Below are positions 34,466 to 46,600 of a stretch of 64,000 nt of DNA, one piece after another. The notes beneath the pieces are model-generated. The model made no database searches. It was not told where the DNA came from and saw only the letters and a list, made by a program, of their open reading frames with translations. Each line of letters begins with the position of its first letter. Within the stretch, counting starts at the first letter, position 1. Source of the stretch: Przewalskia tangutica (lineage: Eukaryota; Streptophyta; Magnoliopsida; Solanales; Solanaceae); assembly GCA_029844215.1 (NCBI GenBank), contig CM056738.1, positions 49,488,388 to 49,552,387 on the forward strand, read 5' to 3'. Position numbers and translations under genes: made by a program.

Positions 34466-36311
34466 TGTTATACCCCGTAGTTCCAGGGTATGTATGTGAG
34501 GACGTACGTACGAGAATACGACAGAAATTTTGGAAAGAAAGAAAGATGTGATTTTCCGACGGAAAAGTTTCCGGGTTTTGTGAAGAAAAAAGGTTCGTTG
34601 ATAGGAATTGGATTCCCAGATTTGGTATTTGGGCTTCTTGAATTATATTAGAATTATGAGATTTTATTTCCGGAATTGGTCACGTGGGGCCCACGGGAGA
34701 AATTTACGATTTTGTGGGGCCCACTTTGTTTTCGAGATTTTGGCCATTAGGGATATTTTCGGAAGATGAAATATTTTGGACGAATAGGAGGCGACACGTG
34801 TCACCCCTAGGTGGCTCTTGGCGAAATTTGCTATCAGTGGCAAGACAGTGGCCTTGTCTTGCAAGATATTTTAGTTGGACAAGTGGCTTGTGGGGCCCAC
34901 ACACTTGTCCCCAATCTCAACCACACACTTGCCTTCATCCTAGCCCTTGGTTGTCCTATATATGCACTACTAGTTGATGAAATCTTCCACACTTAACCAT
35001 TTCAAGACTTGAAAAACCCTCCCTTCTCCCTTGACCTTGCTCTCGGCTTTGCCCCCTTTTCTTGAGCAAAATTTGTCCAACAATTTTTAAACTCTTAAGT
35101 GTTCTTCCCTAAGGTGTTAGGAAGATTGTGTACCAAGAGTTGGAAAAGATTTCACACCCCTAACCTCTATTTGTGCCTTGGCCGAAAGTTGTCATCTTTG
35201 AAACCTAAGTGTTCTTCACTTTTTGGAGTTGGTTCTTGAAGAGAAGTTGGTTAGGAGCTTCTATGGGTTGCTTGTAGCGGATTGGAACGTAAAGATTTGG
35301 AGCTAAGACTTGCTTGGAGCGACTTTAAGAACTTGGATATTCTTGGGCTTTTTGAGGTAGTGAAACTTAAACCTCTTTGTGAATTGGTTATTATACATAT
35401 ATTATAAGTATGGATTATATAATATATGGAGTAAAGTTTGGAAGGATTTGGATCTTGTTAAGTTGCTAAAATGGAAATTGGCAAGAAAGCCACAAAATGG
35501 TAAAAACGTATCTTACTTGCTAAGAAGCTAATAACAAAGTAACTATAACTTATATTAAGAATGGAAATATAAGTTGGATGACTAATGAGTAATTTGGATA
35601 AGTAAAATGGACAAAGTTGGCCAAGGACCCCAACTTAAGGACTGTATTTACTTTGGACTGTATTTACATTTCTGTTAAGGGGAAGATTGTTCAATCGCGT
35701 TCCGTTTGGGCGTGTGATCCCCTTTTTAATTATTGTATTGTTATGAAGGCGTGATAGTAAACCGCGTTACCGGTTGGGCGCGTAATCCCCTTCTTTTACT
35801 TATTGTTATTATGAAGGCGTGATAGTAAACCGCGTTACCGTTTGGGCGTGTAATCCCCTTCTTTATGTTGTTTAATTATTACGCCTTATATATGGTATAT
35901 ATATTACGGTTATTCGGGCCTTGGAGAAAGATGGAAAAGTGAGTAAAAACGGGGGAAGTGCTGCCCAATTTTCCGTAGAATTAGAGGGCTTTTATTGGTA
36001 TAAGTCTTCAATGGTAAGAAAGGTTTGATAGAAGTACTATGACCATTTTAGGAGTGGAGTACTACGTGTGGCGTGATCTACTTGGCTTAAGGAGTAGCCG
36101 ACGGGTTGAAGTACTTGGAGCGTTTTGCTATTTGTCGATAATCGTCGCGAGGTATGTGAACCTCTTCCTATCTTTTCTAGCATGATTGTTGTGAACTATG
36201 TAGTACGGTAGACGTACGTGTGCTAAACGAGTTTTGGTTGGTTTAAAACATAAGGTGTTATAATAGCTTTATGGGAAGTTAGTTATAACGACTTTATGTA
36301 GGTAAAAAAGG
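34466..36311 (+). repeat. LTR7, 5' half
   Basis: Starts TGTTATACCCCG; close to the solo LTR over 29038-30930. Carries the ~65-bp tandem repeat at 35677-35870. At ~36311 it passes directly into a minus-strand LTR, with no LTR end and no target duplication. Confidence 0.85.
35677..35870 (+). repeat. ~65-bp tandem repeat, ~3 copies (LTR7)
   Basis: Counterpart of 30299-30490. Confidence 0.7.
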
Positions 36312-37684
36312 TTCACATACCTCGCGACGATTATCGACAATTAGCAAAAATGCTCCAACGTACTATAACCCTGCTAGCCTTTTCCACCCTTCAAGTAGAA
36401 TACGCTACTCGTAGTACTTCAACCTATAATGGCCAAAAAACGTCTATTAACTCCTAGATCCCTTCGTAGAACATTTCTAAATACACGGTTCCATATTCTA
36501 TGGAAAATTCGGCAGCACCTCCCCTCCCGTAACCACATAAATCTCCTCCCCTATCAAGGCCCGCTACCGAGCCAACAACTCCAAGGGGATTATACGTCTA
36601 ACCGGACGTGTACAATTCTGCCTCACAATAATACTACAAGTCTACTGTAAATACAGTCCGATGTAAATACAGTTCAATTCTTTTTAGTCATCCTTCCAAT
36701 ATATCTTCTACTCAAAAATTAACTACTACAACATGTAATTTCCAATTACAATAGGGGGATAAAGATCATTACCTCGATAAGCCCAAAATTATCCAAGATT
36801 ATAAGTCGATCCTGAGCAACGTTTAGCTCCTATTCTGTACGCTCCAAACCGCTCCAAGCAACCCTTAGAAGTTTCTAACAACTTCTCTTAAACACTTCAA
36901 CCAACTATGAAGATTTTTCCTAGGGTTTCATTTTTGCGACTAAAGGGATAAAGTTGTATTTCCGGGCTTTAGTATAAAGATAACTTGAAATACAACAAGG
37001 GATTTTTGGCTAAGGTATAAGGGATTATAACAACACTTGAAGAATTCTACTCAAGGTGGGGGGGGGGGGGGGGTGCTGGACGAGAACTCACTAAGGGGGG
37101 AGGGAGAATTTTGCCTTGGAAACTCTTAAGTGGATGAAGAATAAGTCTTGCACACAAGGGGTATTTATAGGGAAATCAATGGCCAAGATCTAGGCAAGTA
37201 TGTGGTGTAGATTGGGGACATGTGGGTGTGGATTCTACCAACCAGATGTCCACCACAAAAATTGGACAAGTGGCTAGCCACTTGTCCACTACCAACCGTC
37301 CAAGCCACACGTCCTAAAGCCATTCGGCCAACATGGCCACATGGGGGTGACACGTGTCTCCCCCCTACTCGTCCAAAATATTTCATCTTCCGAAAATATC
37401 TGTAATGCCAAAAATCCGAAAATAAAGTGGGCCCTACAACCGTAAATTCCTCCCGCGGGCCCCACGTGACCAATTCCGGAAAATCAAATTCCATAATTCT
37501 CAAATATTCTTAAAGTCTTAAATACCAAAGTTGAGAATCCAATTCTCAATGAAAAACCTTTTTCCTTCGTAAAATCCGGAAACTTTTCCGTCGAAAAATC
37601 ACATCTTTCTTCCTTTCCAATTTTTATGTCGTATTCTCGTACGTACGTCCTCGTAAACATACTCTGGAACTACGGGGTGTAACA
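36312..37684 (-). repeat. E8 3' LTR, U3 part only
   Basis: Starts TGTTACACCCCG at 37684 (minus) and is lost after the GGTATGTGAAC block at 36312. TATA at 37162-37169, palindrome near 37345-37362, CACGTGGGGCCC near 37455-37468. Confidence 0.88.
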
Positions 37685-37698
37685 TTCTTCCCCCCTTA
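37685..37698 (-). other. Polypurine tract of E8
   Basis: The minus strand reads AAGGGGGGAAGAA just before the 3' LTR start. Confidence 0.8.
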
Positions 37699-38089
37699 GA
37701 AACATTCGTCCCGAATGTTCCTTCTTAGTCTCCAAGCACACCTGTGCCGGTATAGTCTTCACTACTATACTTACGAAACCAATCATGCCACCAATGGCCA
37801 TAATACAACATACGCGCAAAAATTCACATCCAAGCCAACGAAGAATCATCTCTAAGCGTATAACAATACCATTAGCTCCACCCATGGTCCAAAGGATACT
37901 TTCTTCACATCTTTACTTATGAAAAGGACACTTCCATCTTCTTAACACATCTACGCCTCTTTTCTTACTCGTCGTACCCTCCTCGTACACTCGAACTCTT
38001 CCTAATATACTTACCACATTTCTGTCATTGCTTCAGTTTCCAAAATCTCGGGGTTACTATCTCCAACTTGGTCATCATTAACTGGGAAC
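37699..38089 (-). other. E8 3' noncoding tail
   Basis: Homologous to 11613-12050 of E2 but without the ~90-bp pseudo-PBS segment. No chromodomain can be recognised here. Confidence 0.65.
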
Positions 38090-38990
38090 ACTCTGGATGG
38101 ATCTCCGATACTCTTCCGAAACATAGCAACATGGAATCTGGACGTCTTGCCTCTAAGTCGGACGACAGTGCTAACTTATAGGCAACCTGGCCTATTCTAC
38201 AACGATCTGAAAAGGCCCAAAGTACCTCGGGCTAAGTTTCCCCTACTTTCCAAATCTCGTCACACCCTTCCGGGGCGGTACCTTCAAGAAGACCCACCGT
38301 CAACCTGAACTCCAAGTGTCGACGCCGATCATCCGCACGACTTCTGTTGACTCTGAGCTGCTAAAAACCTCTTCTGGATAAGCTCCACCTTACCCACATC
38401 CTGCTGTATCAAGTATGGACCAACTATTTGAACCTTGCCAACCTCGAACCAATCGACCGGCAACCTATACTTCCGCCTATACAAGGCTTCATAAGGAGAC
38501 ATCTGAATACTGAAATGGTAGCTATTATAATACTCACTCAACAAGAGGCAAATAATCCTCACAGCTACCCCTGAAATCAAAACACCGGCCCGTAACTTAT
38601 CCTCAAATGTCTGGATAAAACGCGTTGTTGTCCGTCGGCCCGAGGTGAATGCAATACTGAGACTCACCTGAGTTCCTAACCCCGCCTGGTAAAACCTCCA
38701 GAAACAAAAGAAATAGCCGAAAACTGGGCTCCACTGCCTGTCATAAAAAGTAGGAATCCTGTGCAGCCTTACAACCTCCCTGATACATAACATCTCGCAT
38801 AACCCTCTGCCGAGTAAGCAGTCCTAACTGAAAGACAAGATGGGCTGACCTCATCGGCCCGACTACTGGTCGAACGCATCCACGAACTCGTACGATGATT
38901 ACCTAAACTTGGGCCTAACACCCTCGTGACCCTATCATCTAGCGGGACCACCTCAAACTGACCCCACCACATTCCGGGCTGCGGGTTGAC
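38090..38990 (-). pseudogene. E8 integrase core/C-terminal remnant
   Basis: Integrase would join element cDNA to the chromosome. The clearest part is 38793-38329: REVVRLHRIP, then LGTQVSLSIAF, YYNSYHFSIQMSPYEALY, DWFEVGKVQIVGP and LIQKRFLAAQSQ, in the order of the second half of a Ty3/gypsy integrase. The Asp-bearing ISDR stretch reads FYDRQWSP and the Glu-bearing stretch before TIQTLEDML reads GRRTTTRFIQTF, so two catalytic acidic residues are gone. The zinc-binding N-terminus is absent. GPY/F-domain traces continue to ~38090. Confidence 0.82.
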
Positions 38991-39222
38991 TCGCGATATG
39001 GCCTCAACCCGACCCACTTCGTACTAAACTCTCGTTCCTGGTCCGGAACAATCTCACTATTCAAGTCATGAGAACCTAGTGGTCTTCTAAGCCCAACTAC
39101 CCACTTCCCTTTCACACCACTCATGGACTTATCACCTGAAAAAAAAATACTTCACGTATACAATGTACCCTAACAACGATCAAACGTACAATCCTTTACT
39201 TAAGATGGCCTTGCATCTAAGG
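38991..39222 (-). other. E8 filler, right of integrase remnant
   Basis: Shares the CCTCAACCCGACCC...GGGACCACC stretch with E2 and E9 filler. Ends at TAAGG, the E9 target duplication, and resumes at 48724. Confidence 0.65.
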
Positions 39223-39435
39223 TGTTATACCCCGTATTTCCAGAGTATGTACGTGAGGGCGTACATATATAATTTGAGCCTTAAAGTAGGCATAGGTTCG
39301 AAAATTGTGCACAAGTGCCAAAAAGAATCGTTTTTCGACGAAACGTTTTACTAAACTTGCGTAGGGAAAATTCCGGCTATGTCATTAATAATTTTTGCGG
39401 ATTTTTCCGAGAGACGAAACATTTTGGACCAACGG

Positions 39436-39457
39436 GAGGGTGACATGTGTCACCCTC
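39436..39457 (+). promoter_or_regulatory. U3 palindrome (E9 5' LTR)
   Basis: Arms GAGGGTGACA / TGTCACCCTC around TG, ~180 bp upstream of the TATA box. Confidence 0.6.
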
Positions 39458-39626
39458 ACATTGGAAGCTAGTGTGGGCGGTTTGGACGATTTGGGGTCAA
39501 GGGAGTAGGTAGGATATTTTGTGCAAGTTGTGTGGTAGATGGATAAGGTCCACATGGTTAAAATCTAGCCCTACACTTGCACCACACTTGTCTTCATCTT
39601 GGCCATTGGTTGGCCTTTGGTTAGCC

Positions 39627-39634
39627 TATAAATA
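39627..39634 (+). promoter_or_regulatory. TATA box of E9 5' LTR
   Basis: TATAAATA, C-rich downstream; same box in the 3' LTR at 45479-45486. Confidence 0.7.
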
Positions 39635-40479
39635 CTCCCCTTACTTGAAGACTTTCTTCATCCAAAAACTTGAGCAATCTTTCTAAGTCTCAAATACTCC
39701 CTCCCTCTTGTTGCTTTCGTCCAAAGCCCCCTCCCCCTTTGAGAGCCTAGCCGAGGCAAACCCCCCCCCTTGAGTGAGGCTTGGTCGTGGGGTACCCCCC
39801 CCTAGCCTAGTTGTTTTCGTATAATACCCCTTGTTGTGGTATAGAAATAATCTGCTAGTATTGGTATAATGCCCAAATACCTTGCCCAAATACCTTGTAG
39901 TATTCCCAAGGTTACACATATAAAAAAGCCCAGAAAATACTATTATACTTTCTTTAGCCACTAAACGAAACCCTAAGGAAAATCTTCATTGATAGTTGAA
40001 GTATTTAAGTAGAAGTTGGTTAGAACTTCTAAGGGTTGTTTGGAGCGGATTGGAGCACTCGGAGTAGGAGCTAAGCGTTGCTCAGAAGCGACTTTAAACT
40101 CGGATAATTTTGGGCTCATCGAGGTAAATACTATTGTCCTTCTATTGTAATTGGAAGTTACATAATGTAGTAGTATAGAAATGATTATAAGATTCATAGA
40201 AGAGATTTGAACTGTAATAGAAGGATATTACAGAATAGACTTGAACTGAATCACATCAGAAGAATATAAGTAGAAGTTAAACTGTACTTACATAGGACTG
40301 TATTTACAGTAGACTGATAACCTTTATTGGTTGAATGTTTTGCAAGTAGCATGTGCTACTTAGAAGGTGGACAAGGCTAGCCGGGTTATAGCCGTGGAGC
40401 GTTTTGCTTATAGTCGATAATCGTCGCGAGGTATGTGATTCTTCCTATACTTTTGAGCATGATATTTTAAAGGAAGATA

Positions 40480-40745
40480 TATATAAATGCGACAATGTCT
40501 TTTGACTTAAGCTGAATAATATATAGTACGGTGAGCGTCGTGTACTAATTGAACGTGGTTATGCGGAAATGTCTTTTGACTTAAGCCTGAATAATATATA
40601 GTACGGTGAGCGTCGTGTGCTAATTGAACGTAGTTTATGCGGCAATGTCTTTTGACTTAAGCCCGAATAATATATAGTACGGTGAGCGTCGTGTCTTTGA
40701 TTGAACATAGTTGTACGGCAATGTCCTTTGACTTAAGCCTGAATA
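40480..40745 (+). repeat. 76-bp tandem repeat, ~3.5 copies (E9 5' LTR)
   Basis: Unit contains GGCAATGTCTTTTGACTTAA and a TATATAGTACGGT block. Single copy in E2 (~7260-7330), two partial copies in LTR0 (20560-20640) and E12 (57940-58020). The 3' LTR counterpart is 46330-46600. Confidence 0.85.
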
Positions 40746-41928
40746 ACAAGAAACTTGAAGTATGTCACAAGAGTTAAGAAACCATTTTTGAAAGAAGAGT
40801 AACACTTGGTTTTAAAGGTTTTAAAAAGAGTTATACTAGCTTTATGGGAGTTAGGTATAACGTCTTAAGAGAGGTAAAGAAAATGGTTTCTCGATTTTAG
40901 AAGTTAAGAGACTTGATCTTATAAGATAAGAGACTTAACTTAAGTGAATTAATATGAGTTTTGTGTGAAACCTCATTCGTGAGTAATGAGTGCGTGGTTT
41001 TAAAAGGAATAATGTTTTACTGATTTCGAAAATCAGAATGTGTATCGACAAACCACTGCAGCGTTAATAAAGGAAAATGTATTGAATAATGAAGTATTAT
41101 TAAAACCAGTAGAAACCTCCATCTGCATAAAAGCTAAGATGAGACAAAATGATATTACATTTTCTAGATCATGGCTGCTTAATAAGATTGACTATGAACA
41201 AGAATAACCTACTCGCCTATGGCATATGTTACTCAATTGTTTTAAAAAGAGATTAAGACATTGAACTATGAAACTTTTCTAAAAAGAGACTTGCGTAATT
41301 GAAATTAGGCAAACTGGAACTTTAGGGAAAAGAAGGGCATTGTGTTGTCTTAAAATGGTTTAAAACATAAAGTGTTATAACAGCTTTATGGGAAGTTGGT
41401 TATAACGACCTTATGGAAACAAAATAAGGGTTTTTATCATTGGTTTTAATGTGGTAACTTGACTTTAAAAAGAGAAGTGTTTTGGTCTAAAAAGAAGGCA
41501 TGGTATTGCCTTAATTGGTTTTAAAAAGGAAAGTATGGAAGTTGTTTTGGTTTACTTAAAAGATGTAAGTCACTCTATTTTTATACTACGGTATCGTGAC
41601 TTTTATAAAAGGAATGGATCTCTTTAAAAGGAATTTAACGTACGTAGTACTTTAGGGTTAAAACCCGGACTTTGGCATAAAATGAAAGTACTTTGAGTTG
41701 TGTATAACTTGCCTATGCTTGTTGTTGTGAAACTTGCCTATGTTTGTTGTTGTGAAACTTACCATGCTTGTTGTGATAGCCTTTGTTGTGCAAGAATTGT
41801 GTTTCTATACTCTGGCGTCTCGATGGAGGTCGGTTGACTTGTTGAGAACTTACTTGGGCGTCTTGCGGCGTGTGAGAGAAATTCCACAGATGCGTTCACG
41901 CTGATAGTGCTACTTTTGCTAAACGCTT

Positions 41929-42190
41929 TGGACATACTGACACGATGCGTAGCGCACGGGTATGCTTCCATTTTGATTGCCACCTTGTTGTTCCCTTTTT
42001 GGACATACTGACACGATGCGTAGCGCACGGGTATGCTTCCATTTGGAATGCCGTCTTATTGTTTCCCTTTGGACATACTGACACGATGCGTAGCGCACGG
42101 GTATGCTTCCATTTGGAATGTTGTCTTAGTGTTTCCTTTTGGACATACTGACACGATGCGTAGCGCACGGGTATGCTCCCATTTGGATTC
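41929..42190 (+). repeat. 70-71-bp minisatellite, 4 copies (E9 5' LTR)
   Basis: Unit includes GACATACTGACACGATGCGT, starting at 41931, 42002, 42072 and 42142. Fills the LTR minisatellite slot. Frames through it are repeat artefacts. Confidence 0.92.
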
Positions 42191-42815
42191 TTTGTCTTGT
42201 TGCTATCATATCATAGATCGCGGTGAGGAAGGAATTCCACGGGCACGAGTGATGATTTGGAGGGCGTGAGTCCCTGACTTGATATAACTGTTATATGTGT
42301 GTACTGTAGTTTGGTTATCATACATGTCTCCTGCTTTATTAGACTGCTATGATTTCATTTATAGTACTTTCTGATTTCACATACTTAGTACTGTTATCGA
42401 CCTCCTTCGGGGTGCGTTCATCTGCAGCAGTAAGTACATCACCCGTCGATCCATTTTAGGATCACCTTTCAGCGTCTTGGGAAGCTCGTTCCTTCGAGGC
42501 TTATCTTTGGTATGTTACCACAGTGCAGCAGGTTCTCGTACATTCGGGGTATGGCGGGGCCTGTCGTCATAGTTGTTGTATAAATATTAGAGTGCAGCCT
42601 TTGGTGTAGGCGGGGTTGTAAGGATTATGCTTGCTCAAAATGTCTTTGTATATATATATGCTAAAAGGCAACCGTTTGGGTTGGCCTATTTTCTTTCATC
42701 TTGATCCATGTCTATTTGCATGTCTAAGTTTTTATTTCCATTGGTTTTTCTCGATGTTGTATCACTAGGGTGCCCGGTAAGGCACGATCCACGGGCGGGT
42801 TAGTCGTGACAAAAG

Positions 42816-42827
42816 TGGTATCGAAGC
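42816..42827 (+). other. E9 primer-binding site
   Basis: TGGTATCGAAGC, cf. TGGTATCAGAGC; 4 bp after the LTR end. Confidence 0.85.
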
Positions 42828-43017
42828 GATTAATCCTCGGAAAGTGTCTACGCACCGTGTCTAGTAGAGTCTTGATTATCGGTGTGTTGTGCACCACATC
42901 TATAATCGTGAGGCTATAGGACATTTAGGATTGGTTTCCATTCTTCTCATTACGAGATCGTGCCTTAGAAGTGTGTGATAAGTCGAACCCTCCGACGTAT
43001 TCATTTCCTTTACGATT

Positions 43018-44165
43018 ATGCCTCGCGTAAAACCTGGGCCCAGACGGCAAAGCGCTGAGGCGCTAGTGGGATACAGAGAGTACTGGCGCGAGCGGTCGAT
43101 ACACGAGATAGTACTTGACGGCAAGTTTTGCGACACCGCCGGACCAGCGAGTTTAGAGCGCAGCGATGGGCTGCTGAGACTACTGATACACTGAGCCTCG
43201 GTCCACACTGGAAGCGAGATGAGATGGGCTACAAGGAGATGGCGATTCGCCGTGGTCGTGGCGAGATATGAGAGATAATTTGAATCACGTGGTTCCATCG
43301 ATGGCACCGTAGTTCACCCCGGCGAGCGGTTTGAGGCTACGGGATTTTACGAGATGTAACCGCCAGAGTTTTATGGGTCGAGGCACGAGGATGATCCGTA
43401 GGAGTTCATCCGGCGATTCTGACGGATCGTGAGTGATCAAGGCATCGGAGACCGAGTCGGTGGTCCTAGGTTCGCATCGGCTGCGTGATACCGCGATCGG
43501 TCGTTTGATTCGTGGGAGCTGTCGGGAGAGAATGCACTTCGGCTATATGGGACAAGTTCTCAAAGGCATTTCTTGCACACTTCTTGCCTCCACAGATGAG
43601 GAGGGCTCGGGCCGACAGATTTTTGGTGTTGCGGCAGAACGGGCGTACGGTGCGGGAGTACAATGTGGAGTTCGACTCATTGGCCCGGTACGTCCCCGCG
43701 TTGGTAGCTAGTATGGAGGATCGAGTGCACCGATATGTTACTGAGGCTCGATGATTACCTAGCGGAGTTGTTCAGTGTAGCTCTTCACGGCATGGACATT
43801 GCCGCATGCGAGCTTATGCACAGAGGTGAGGCGGAGAAATCGTCGGAATGACCAAGGTCGTGAAGAGGCGAGCAGCGAGGTCCTTTGGTGATTTTCGAGG
43901 CAGACCGCCTCAGCAGCAGACTAGTTATGCGCCTCCGCCCGATCTGAGTGGTCTCCACAATCTTGAGGCATCCAGAGTATTCAGAGCGGTCGGGGCTCGA
44001 GGTTCAGATTTTCGGGAGAGCAGGGGTGTTAGCCAGCTGAAGCCACCCCTACCTCGTTGTGACCGCTGTGGTAGACTCCACAGTGGGGAGTGTCGTGCTA
44101 GTCCGGGAGTTTGTTTTACATGCGGCCAGCAGGGCCATTTTGGGAGAAACTGTCCGAGGTGGTAG
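43018..44165 (+). pseudogene. gag: E9 gag, frame-broken
   Basis: The start at 43018 reads MPRVKPGPRRQSAEA. The frame shifts soon and again near 43510 and 43754. The core is readable at 43512-43754 (FLPPQMRRARADRF, EYNVEFDSLARYVPAL, MEDRVHRYV). The linker and zinc knuckle are in another frame at 43848-44165, with CFTCGQQGHFGRNC (C-x2-C-x4-H-x4-C) preceded by a CDRCGRLHSGEC knuckle-like motif. Most breaks fall where CAG/CTG or CCG of the sister copies have been lost, so an intact gag in the plant cannot be excluded. Nothing downstream encodes pol. Confidence 0.85.
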
Positions 44166-45066
44166 CCACAGTAGGATAGCACAGACTGAGATCGATTGAG
44201 GGTTCTTCACCTTCCATAGCTAGGCAGGATGTTCATACACCGGCGGGCCACGGTAGAGGTCGCGGTGGAAATTCCCAGTTTTAGCGGTCCTTTGAACCGC
44301 CTACTTTCAGGTATATCCTTAACCCTCTAGAGACTTGTATGTATTGATGATGTGTTTAGTGTTATGTCGGATAGCTTTGTGCTAAAATGTGATTTAGAAA
44401 CCTGGTTAGTGTAAAAGGGTAAGCCTGGGGGTGAGAAAATGATGAACCTTAGAATATTACAGTTGAGACCTTAGATGTAAGGCCGTCTTGAGTACCAGAT
44501 TTTGCGAGTGATCCTTGTCGGAGTGCATTTTATGCCTAGAATGTATTGTGTGATAAGTCCCTGGGTAGGGTGAAATGGAAGTGGTAGCTTTCATGACCTG
44601 TAGAGGTAAGATTGTTCCGGATCGGGGGACAAGAGCGTGATGCGTTAAGTGGGTCGGGTTGGGGCCATGTTGAGGGCCAACCCGCGGCCTGTTCGAGTTG
44701 GGTCAGCTCTGGGTAGTCCCGCCAGGTGGTAGGGTCACGAGGGTGTTAGGCCCAAGTTTAGATGACCATCGTATGAGTTTGTGGATATGTTCGACCAGAA
44801 TCGGTTCGTGAAGTCCGGGAATGGCCTTAGAGGAAAGTGGAGCTAGTAAGATGACCAAGTTTGGAGGTGGTGACTCCAAAGTTTTGGAAACTAAAGAGAT
44901 GACAAAAGTGTTGTGCGGATACTAAAAGAGTTCAAGTGTTCGAGGAGGGCACGACGAGTAAGGAAAGAAGAACGTGTGTTATTTTGTGGCGGTGTGGCAT
45001 TGGCAACTTGTTAAGAAGAACTTCATCATTGTCAGTCTTGAGAAGGAACATTCGACGAATGTTTCT
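44166..45066 (+). other. E9 noncoding filler and tail
   Basis: After the glycine/arginine-rich gag end (CACGGTAGAGGTCGCGG) the filler begins with TATATCCTTAACCCTCTAG, homologous to E2 10378-10930. Near 44891 ATGACAAAAGTG is a decayed hint of the pseudo-PBS. No integrase remnant. Confidence 0.7.
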
Positions 45067-45077
45067 AAGGAGGAGAA
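45067..45077 (+). other. Polypurine tract of E9
   Basis: AAGGAGGAGAA directly before the 3' LTR. Confidence 0.9.
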
Positions 45078-46329
45078 TGTTATACCCGTATTTCCAGAGT
45101 ATGTACGTGAGGGCGTACGTATATAATTTGAGCCTTAAAGTAGGCATAGGTTCGAAAATTGTGCACAAGTGCCAAAAAGAATCGTTTTTCGACGAAACGC
45201 TTTACTAAACTTGCGTAGGGAAAATTCCGTTATGTCATTAATAATTTTTGCGGATTTTTCGAGAGACGAAACATTTTGGACCAACGGGAGGGTGACATGT
45301 GTCACCTCACATTGGAAAGCTAGTGTGGCGGTTTGGGACGATTTGGGGTCAAGGGAGTAGGTAGGATATTTTGTGCAAGTTGTGTGGTAGATGGATAAGG
45401 TCCACATGGTTAAAATCTAGCCCTACACTTGCACCACACTTGTCTTCATCTTGGCCATTGGTTGGCCTTTGGTTAGCCTATAAATACTCCCCTTACTTGA
45501 AGACTTTCTTCATCCAAAAACTTGAGCAATCTTTCTAAGTCTCAAATACTCCCTCCCTCTTGTTGCTTTCGTCCAAAGCCCCCTCCCCCTTTGAGAGCCT
45601 AGCCGAGGCAAACCTCCCCCCCTTGAGTGAGGCTTGGCCGTGGGGTACCCCCCCCTAGCCTAGTTGTTTTCGTATAATACCCCTTGTTGTGGTATAGAAA
45701 TACTCTCCTAGTATTGTTATAATGCCCAAATACCTTGGCCCAAATACCTTGTAGTATTCCCAAGGTTACACTTATACAAAAGCCCAGAAAATACTATTAT
45801 ACTTTCTTTAGCCACTAAACGAAACCCTAAGGAAAATCTTCATTGATAGTTGAAGTATTTAAGTAGAAGTTGGTTAGAACTTCTAAGGGTTGTTTGGAGC
45901 GGATTGGAGCACTCGGAGTAGGAGCTAAGCGTTGCTCAGAAGCGACTTTAAACTCGGATAATTTTGGGCTCATCGAGGTAAATACTACTGTCCTTCTATT
46001 GTAATTGGAAATTACATACTGTAGTAATAGAAATGATTATAAGATTCATAGAAGAGATTTGAACTGTAATAGAAGGATATTACAGAATAGACTTGAACTG
46101 AATCACATCAGAAGAATATAAGTAGAAGTTAAACTGTACTTACATAAGACTGTATTTACAGTAGACTGATAACTTTTATTGGTTGAATGTTTTGCAAGTA
46201 GCATGTGCTACTTAGAAGGTGGACAAGGCTAGCCGGGTTATAGCCGTGGAGCGTTTTGCTTATAGTCGATAATCGTCGCGAGGTATGTGATTCTTCCTAT
46301 ACTTTTGAGCATGATATTTTAAAGGAAGA

Positions 46330-46600
46330 TATATATAGTACGGCAATGTCTTTTGACTTAAGCCTGAATAATATATAGTACGGTAGACGTACGTGTACTA
46401 ATTGAACGTAGTTGTACGGCAATGTCTTTTGACTTAAGCCTGAATAATATATAGTACGGTAGACGTACGTGTGCTAATTGAACGTAGTTGTACGACAATG
46501 TATTTTGACTTAAGCCTGAATAATATATAGTACGGTAGACGTACGTGTGCTAATTGAACATAGTTGTACGGCAATGTCCTTTGACTTAAGCCTGAATAAC
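46330..46600 (+). repeat. 76-bp tandem repeat, ~3.5 copies (E9 3' LTR)
   Basis: Cleaner version of 40480-40745; units share GTACGGTAGACGTACGTGTG. Confidence 0.88.

Larger units (their letters stand above)
39223..42811 (+). repeat. E9 5' LTR (3.59 kb)
   Basis: TGTTATACCCCG...GTCGTGACA. Palindrome at 39436-39457, TATA at 39627-39634, amplified 76-bp repeat at 40480-40745, 70-bp minisatellite at 41929-42190. Confidence 0.95.

Noticed and set aside
41759..42269. Repeated RYASCQYVQK / MRSARVCFHF-type frames
   Set aside because: Produced by the 70-71-bp LTR minisatellite (also 47620-48098); not protein genes.
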